Below, in pieces: positions 7,040-8,216 of a stretch of DNA of 8,216 nt. Under the pieces are notes generated by a model that saw nothing but the letters and a program-made list of their open reading frames with translations, made no database searches and was not told where the DNA came from. Made by a program: the position numbers and the translations under genes. The stretch's first letter is position 1; the number at the start of each line of letters is the position of its first letter. The stretch lies in assembly GCA_010672185.1 (NCBI GenBank), contig JAAHHL010000255.1:1-8216 (forward strand), given 5' to 3'. This stretch comes from Caldora sp. SIO3E6 (GTDB lineage: Bacteria; Cyanobacteriota; Cyanobacteriia; Cyanobacteriales; Coleofasciculaceae).

Positions 7040-7069
7040 ATTATACCCCATTTTCCCTTTAATTGTCAA
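7040..7069 (-). promoter_or_regulatory. Consensus sigma-70 promoter of the CRISPR array
   Basis: On the minus strand an exact TTGACA (7069-7064) and an exact TATAAT (7045-7040) are separated by 18 bases. Transcription would start near 7033, directly before the leader hairpin, and run through the array. This is the only full-consensus promoter I noticed in the window, and it fixes the array's orientation independently of the repeats. Confidence 0.82.
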
Positions 7070-7126
7070 AGAAATATTGAGGGCGCAATGCTTCATTGGT
7101 GTCAACTTAAGGTGAAAAGCGCTTGA

Positions 7127-7156
7127 AGTAGAGGCAATTCATGAATTGCCTCTACT
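7127..7156. repeat. Perfect 30-bp palindrome
   Basis: AGTAGAGGCAATTC (7127-7140), the central AT, and GAATTGCCTCTACT (7143-7156) form an exact palindrome. As RNA it gives a 14-bp stem only if the centre opens, and no T-run follows on either strand, so it is not a classical terminator. GTAGRGGC-N-GCCYCTAC palindromes are a familiar dispersed repeat type in cyanobacteria. Confidence 0.9.
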
Positions 7157-7287
7157 CACAAATTATCCGATCGCTGTGTCATTGGTGACAAGTTAAAGGG
7201 CGGTGCATTTTGTCAACTACCATATATGGTGTTTGGGGGCTAAAAAAGACCCTATATATGGAAATACCCAAGGGTTAAGGAAAATTG

Positions 7288-7332
7288 TATTCTTCTTCCT
7301 CTGCTCCTCTGCTCCTCCGCTCCTCCGCTCCC
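7288..7332 (-). repeat. Second 8-bp tandem repeat, inside the MITE-like element
   Basis: The plus strand reads CCTCTG, CTCCTCTG, CTCCTCCG, CTCCTCCG, CTCCC (7298-7332), the same octamers as at 1877-1924. It is bordered by TATTCTTCTTCC (7288-7299), whose reverse complement also borders the heptamer tract (3584-3595). Confidence 0.88.
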
Positions 7333-7370
7333 TTGACAACGGCATTTTTGCCTTAAGTTGACACCAATGA

Positions 7371-7590
7371 CCGACGTGCGCCCCTACTGTCAATGTGGGA
7401 AAGAATAAACATCTGTTCCGACATACAGACCACCCCACATTCCTAGGGCCGTATTGCATACGCCCTTTTTGACACTGTGCGATCGCTCTTCGTTGACCAT
7501 TTTTTGAATTGTTTTGATTATTTGCGATCGCCTCTAGCACAGGGAGCAGATAAAATAGAAAGTGCTGCATTGGGCACAGAAACTGGTACT
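7371..7590. other. Spacer upstream of the Uma2 gene
   Basis: No gene is supported here. It holds two HIP1 sites (7479-7486, 7524-7531) and the hairpin at 7445-7470. TAAAAT at 7551-7556 could be a -10 box for the Uma2 gene, but no proper -35 box sits 16-18 bases upstream (TTGCGA at 7522-7527 is 23 bases away). No strong Shine-Dalgarno sequence precedes the ATG at 7591. Confidence 0.4.
7445..7470 (+). repeat. Hairpin with T-run, dispersed palindrome or terminator
   Basis: AGGGC (7445-7449) pairs with GCCCT (7462-7466) and GTAT (7451-7454) with ATAC (7458-7461). This leaves one bulged C and a 3-base loop, and the stem is followed by TTTT. It looks like a rho-independent terminator on the plus strand, but no plus-strand gene ends upstream. 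It resembles the GGGCGTAT-GC-ATACGCCC palindromes scattered in cyanobacterial genomes, so a repeat is more likely. Confidence 0.5.
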
Positions 7591-8216
7591 ATGGTTCAGC
7601 AACTCCAACCAACCGACGTTGATTCCGATTGGCTCTATCCTGAAAGTGATGGGTTACCTTTGGCTGACAATACCATTCAGTTTCGTTTAATCACCACCCT
7701 TCAAGGAGGCATCGATACCTTATTTGCCGATGACCCCAATGTTTTTGTAGCGGGAGATTTACTCTGGTATCCAGTAGAAGCAGTCGAAGGTGTAGCAGAA
7801 AGTCAAGCACCAGATGTAATGGTAGTATTTGGTCGTCCTAAAGGGGATCGGCGCTCCTACAAACAATTTACTGAAGGTAATATCGCACCTCAAATAGTCT
7901 TTGAAATCCTCTCTAAAAGCAATACCACCAAAGAGATGCTTGCCAAATTTAACTTCTATGAGCGTCATGGTGTAGAGGAATATTATCTGTATGATCCAGC
8001 AAAAAATCTACTCAAGGGGTGGTTAAGACAAAATCAGCAGCTAGTAGCAATTAGCAAGATGGAAGGTTGGATAAGTCCTAGGTTAGGTTGCCGATTTGAG
8101 ACGACAAAGGGGTCACTGGAACTGTATAGACCGGATGGGCAAAGGATGGAGACCTATGTAGAAACCTCACAAAGAGCTCAACAGGAGTCCCAACGAGCCG
8201 AACAAGAATCCCAACG
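7591..8216 (+). CDS. Uma2 family (DUF820) endonuclease-like protein, C-terminus off right edge
   Basis: The frame is open from ATG at 7591 to the window end (208 full codons). The order of motifs matches Uma2 proteins: LYPESDGLPLADN (15-27), DPNVFVAGDLLWYP (48-61), APDVMVVFG (73-81), APQIVFEILSKSN (99-111), FYERHGVEEYYLYDP (122-136) and LELYRPDGQRMETY (176-189). The fold is of the PD-(D/E)XK nuclease type; Asp75 and Glu105 are the likely metal ligands. From about residue 193 the chain turns into a Gln/Glu/Arg-rich coiled coil (AQQESQR, AEQESQR) built on a 21-base repeat, as is common in cyanobacterial members. Hundreds of such paralogues occur in some genomes and their cellular role is unclear. 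The start agrees with the usual family N-terminus. Confidence 0.93.
   Translation, partial: MVQQLQPTDVDSDWLYPESDGLPLADNTIQFRLITTLQGGIDTLFADDPNVFVAGDLLWYPVEAVEGVAESQAPDVMVVFGRPKGDRRSYKQFTEGNIAPQIVFEILSKSNTTKEMLAKFNFYERHGVEEYYLYDPAKNLLKGWLRQNQQLVAISKMEGWISPRLGCRFETTKGSLELYRPDGQRMETYVETSQRAQQESQRAEQESQ

Larger units (their letters stand above)
7080..7386. mobile_element. MITE-like element with 20-bp perfect inverted ends
   Basis: TCATTGGTGTCAACTTAAGG at 7093-7112 is exactly inverted at 7351-7370. The symmetry extends outward less perfectly (GGGCGCA at 7081-7087 and TGCGCCC at 7377-7383). A third, imperfect copy (TCATTGGTGACAAGTTAAAGG, 21 bases) lies inside at 7179-7199. No transposase is encoded and no clear target duplication is visible. 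It is best read as a non-autonomous miniature element or the remnant of an insertion sequence; the family was not recognised. It contains a 30-bp palindrome and an 8-bp tandem repeat. Confidence 0.6.
186..7531. repeat. HIP1 octamers (GCGATCGC), eight copies
   Basis: Exact copies lie at 186-193, 2114-2121, 2592-2599, 3413-3420, 5467-5474, 5984-5991, 7479-7486 and 7524-7531. About one per kb is typical of HIP1-rich cyanobacteria and supports the taxonomic reading. They are dispersed, both inside genes and between them. Confidence 0.9.

Noticed and set aside
7445..7470. True rho-independent terminator on the plus strand
   Set aside because: No plus-strand gene ends nearby and the hairpin matches a common dispersed palindrome type, so it is listed as a repeat.
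7217..7570. 117-codon minus-strand frame
   Set aside because: It crosses the octamer repeat, the inverted end of the miniature element, the hairpin and two HIP1 sites, with no recognisable domain. It is most likely spurious.

Overview
The window looks like a chromosomal stretch of a filamentous or bloom-type cyanobacterium. Eight exact HIP1 octamers (GCGATCGC) occur in 8.2 kb, far above chance. There are three kinds of short tandem repeats with 7-, 8- and 9-bp units. The gene families present (DUF29, TPR-CHAT, Uma2/DUF820) are typical of cyanobacteria.

Layout, left to right. (1) Bases 1-3316, minus strand: the first 1105 codons of a very large SpvB/TcB-like gene, related to the B subunit of Tc toxin complexes. 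It starts at 3316 and runs off the left edge. The frame is open throughout, although an 8-bp tandem repeat lies inside its beta-propeller part. (2) Bases 3317-3800: a gene-free stretch with a heptamer repeat and a 9-bp repeat. (3) Bases 3801-6291, minus strand: a two-gene operon, DUF29 followed by an exported TPR-CHAT protein. The two overlap by 11 bases. (4) Bases 6292-7070: a short CRISPR array with five 36-bp repeats and a sixth, decayed one. It has no cas genes in view and is read on the minus strand. The leader is on the right, with a textbook TTGACA/18 bp/TATAAT promoter and a leader RNA that can form a long nested hairpin. (5) Bases 7080-7390: a MITE-like element with perfect 20-bp inverted ends, carrying a second copy of the 8-bp tandem repeat. 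(6) Bases 7591-8216, plus strand: a Uma2-family nuclease-like gene whose coiled-coil tail runs off the right edge.

How it fits together: this is an accessory, repeat-rich neighbourhood. A Tc-toxin-like surface or secreted protein, a caspase-like CHAT protein, an orphan CRISPR locus and a Uma2 protein lie side by side, separated by mobile or expanding small repeats. Nothing in the sequence proves that they act together. The most unusual parts are the CRISPR leader (perfect promoter, 14-bp closing stem, and a competing third copy of the stem motif) and the tandem repeat accepted in frame inside the TcB-like protein.
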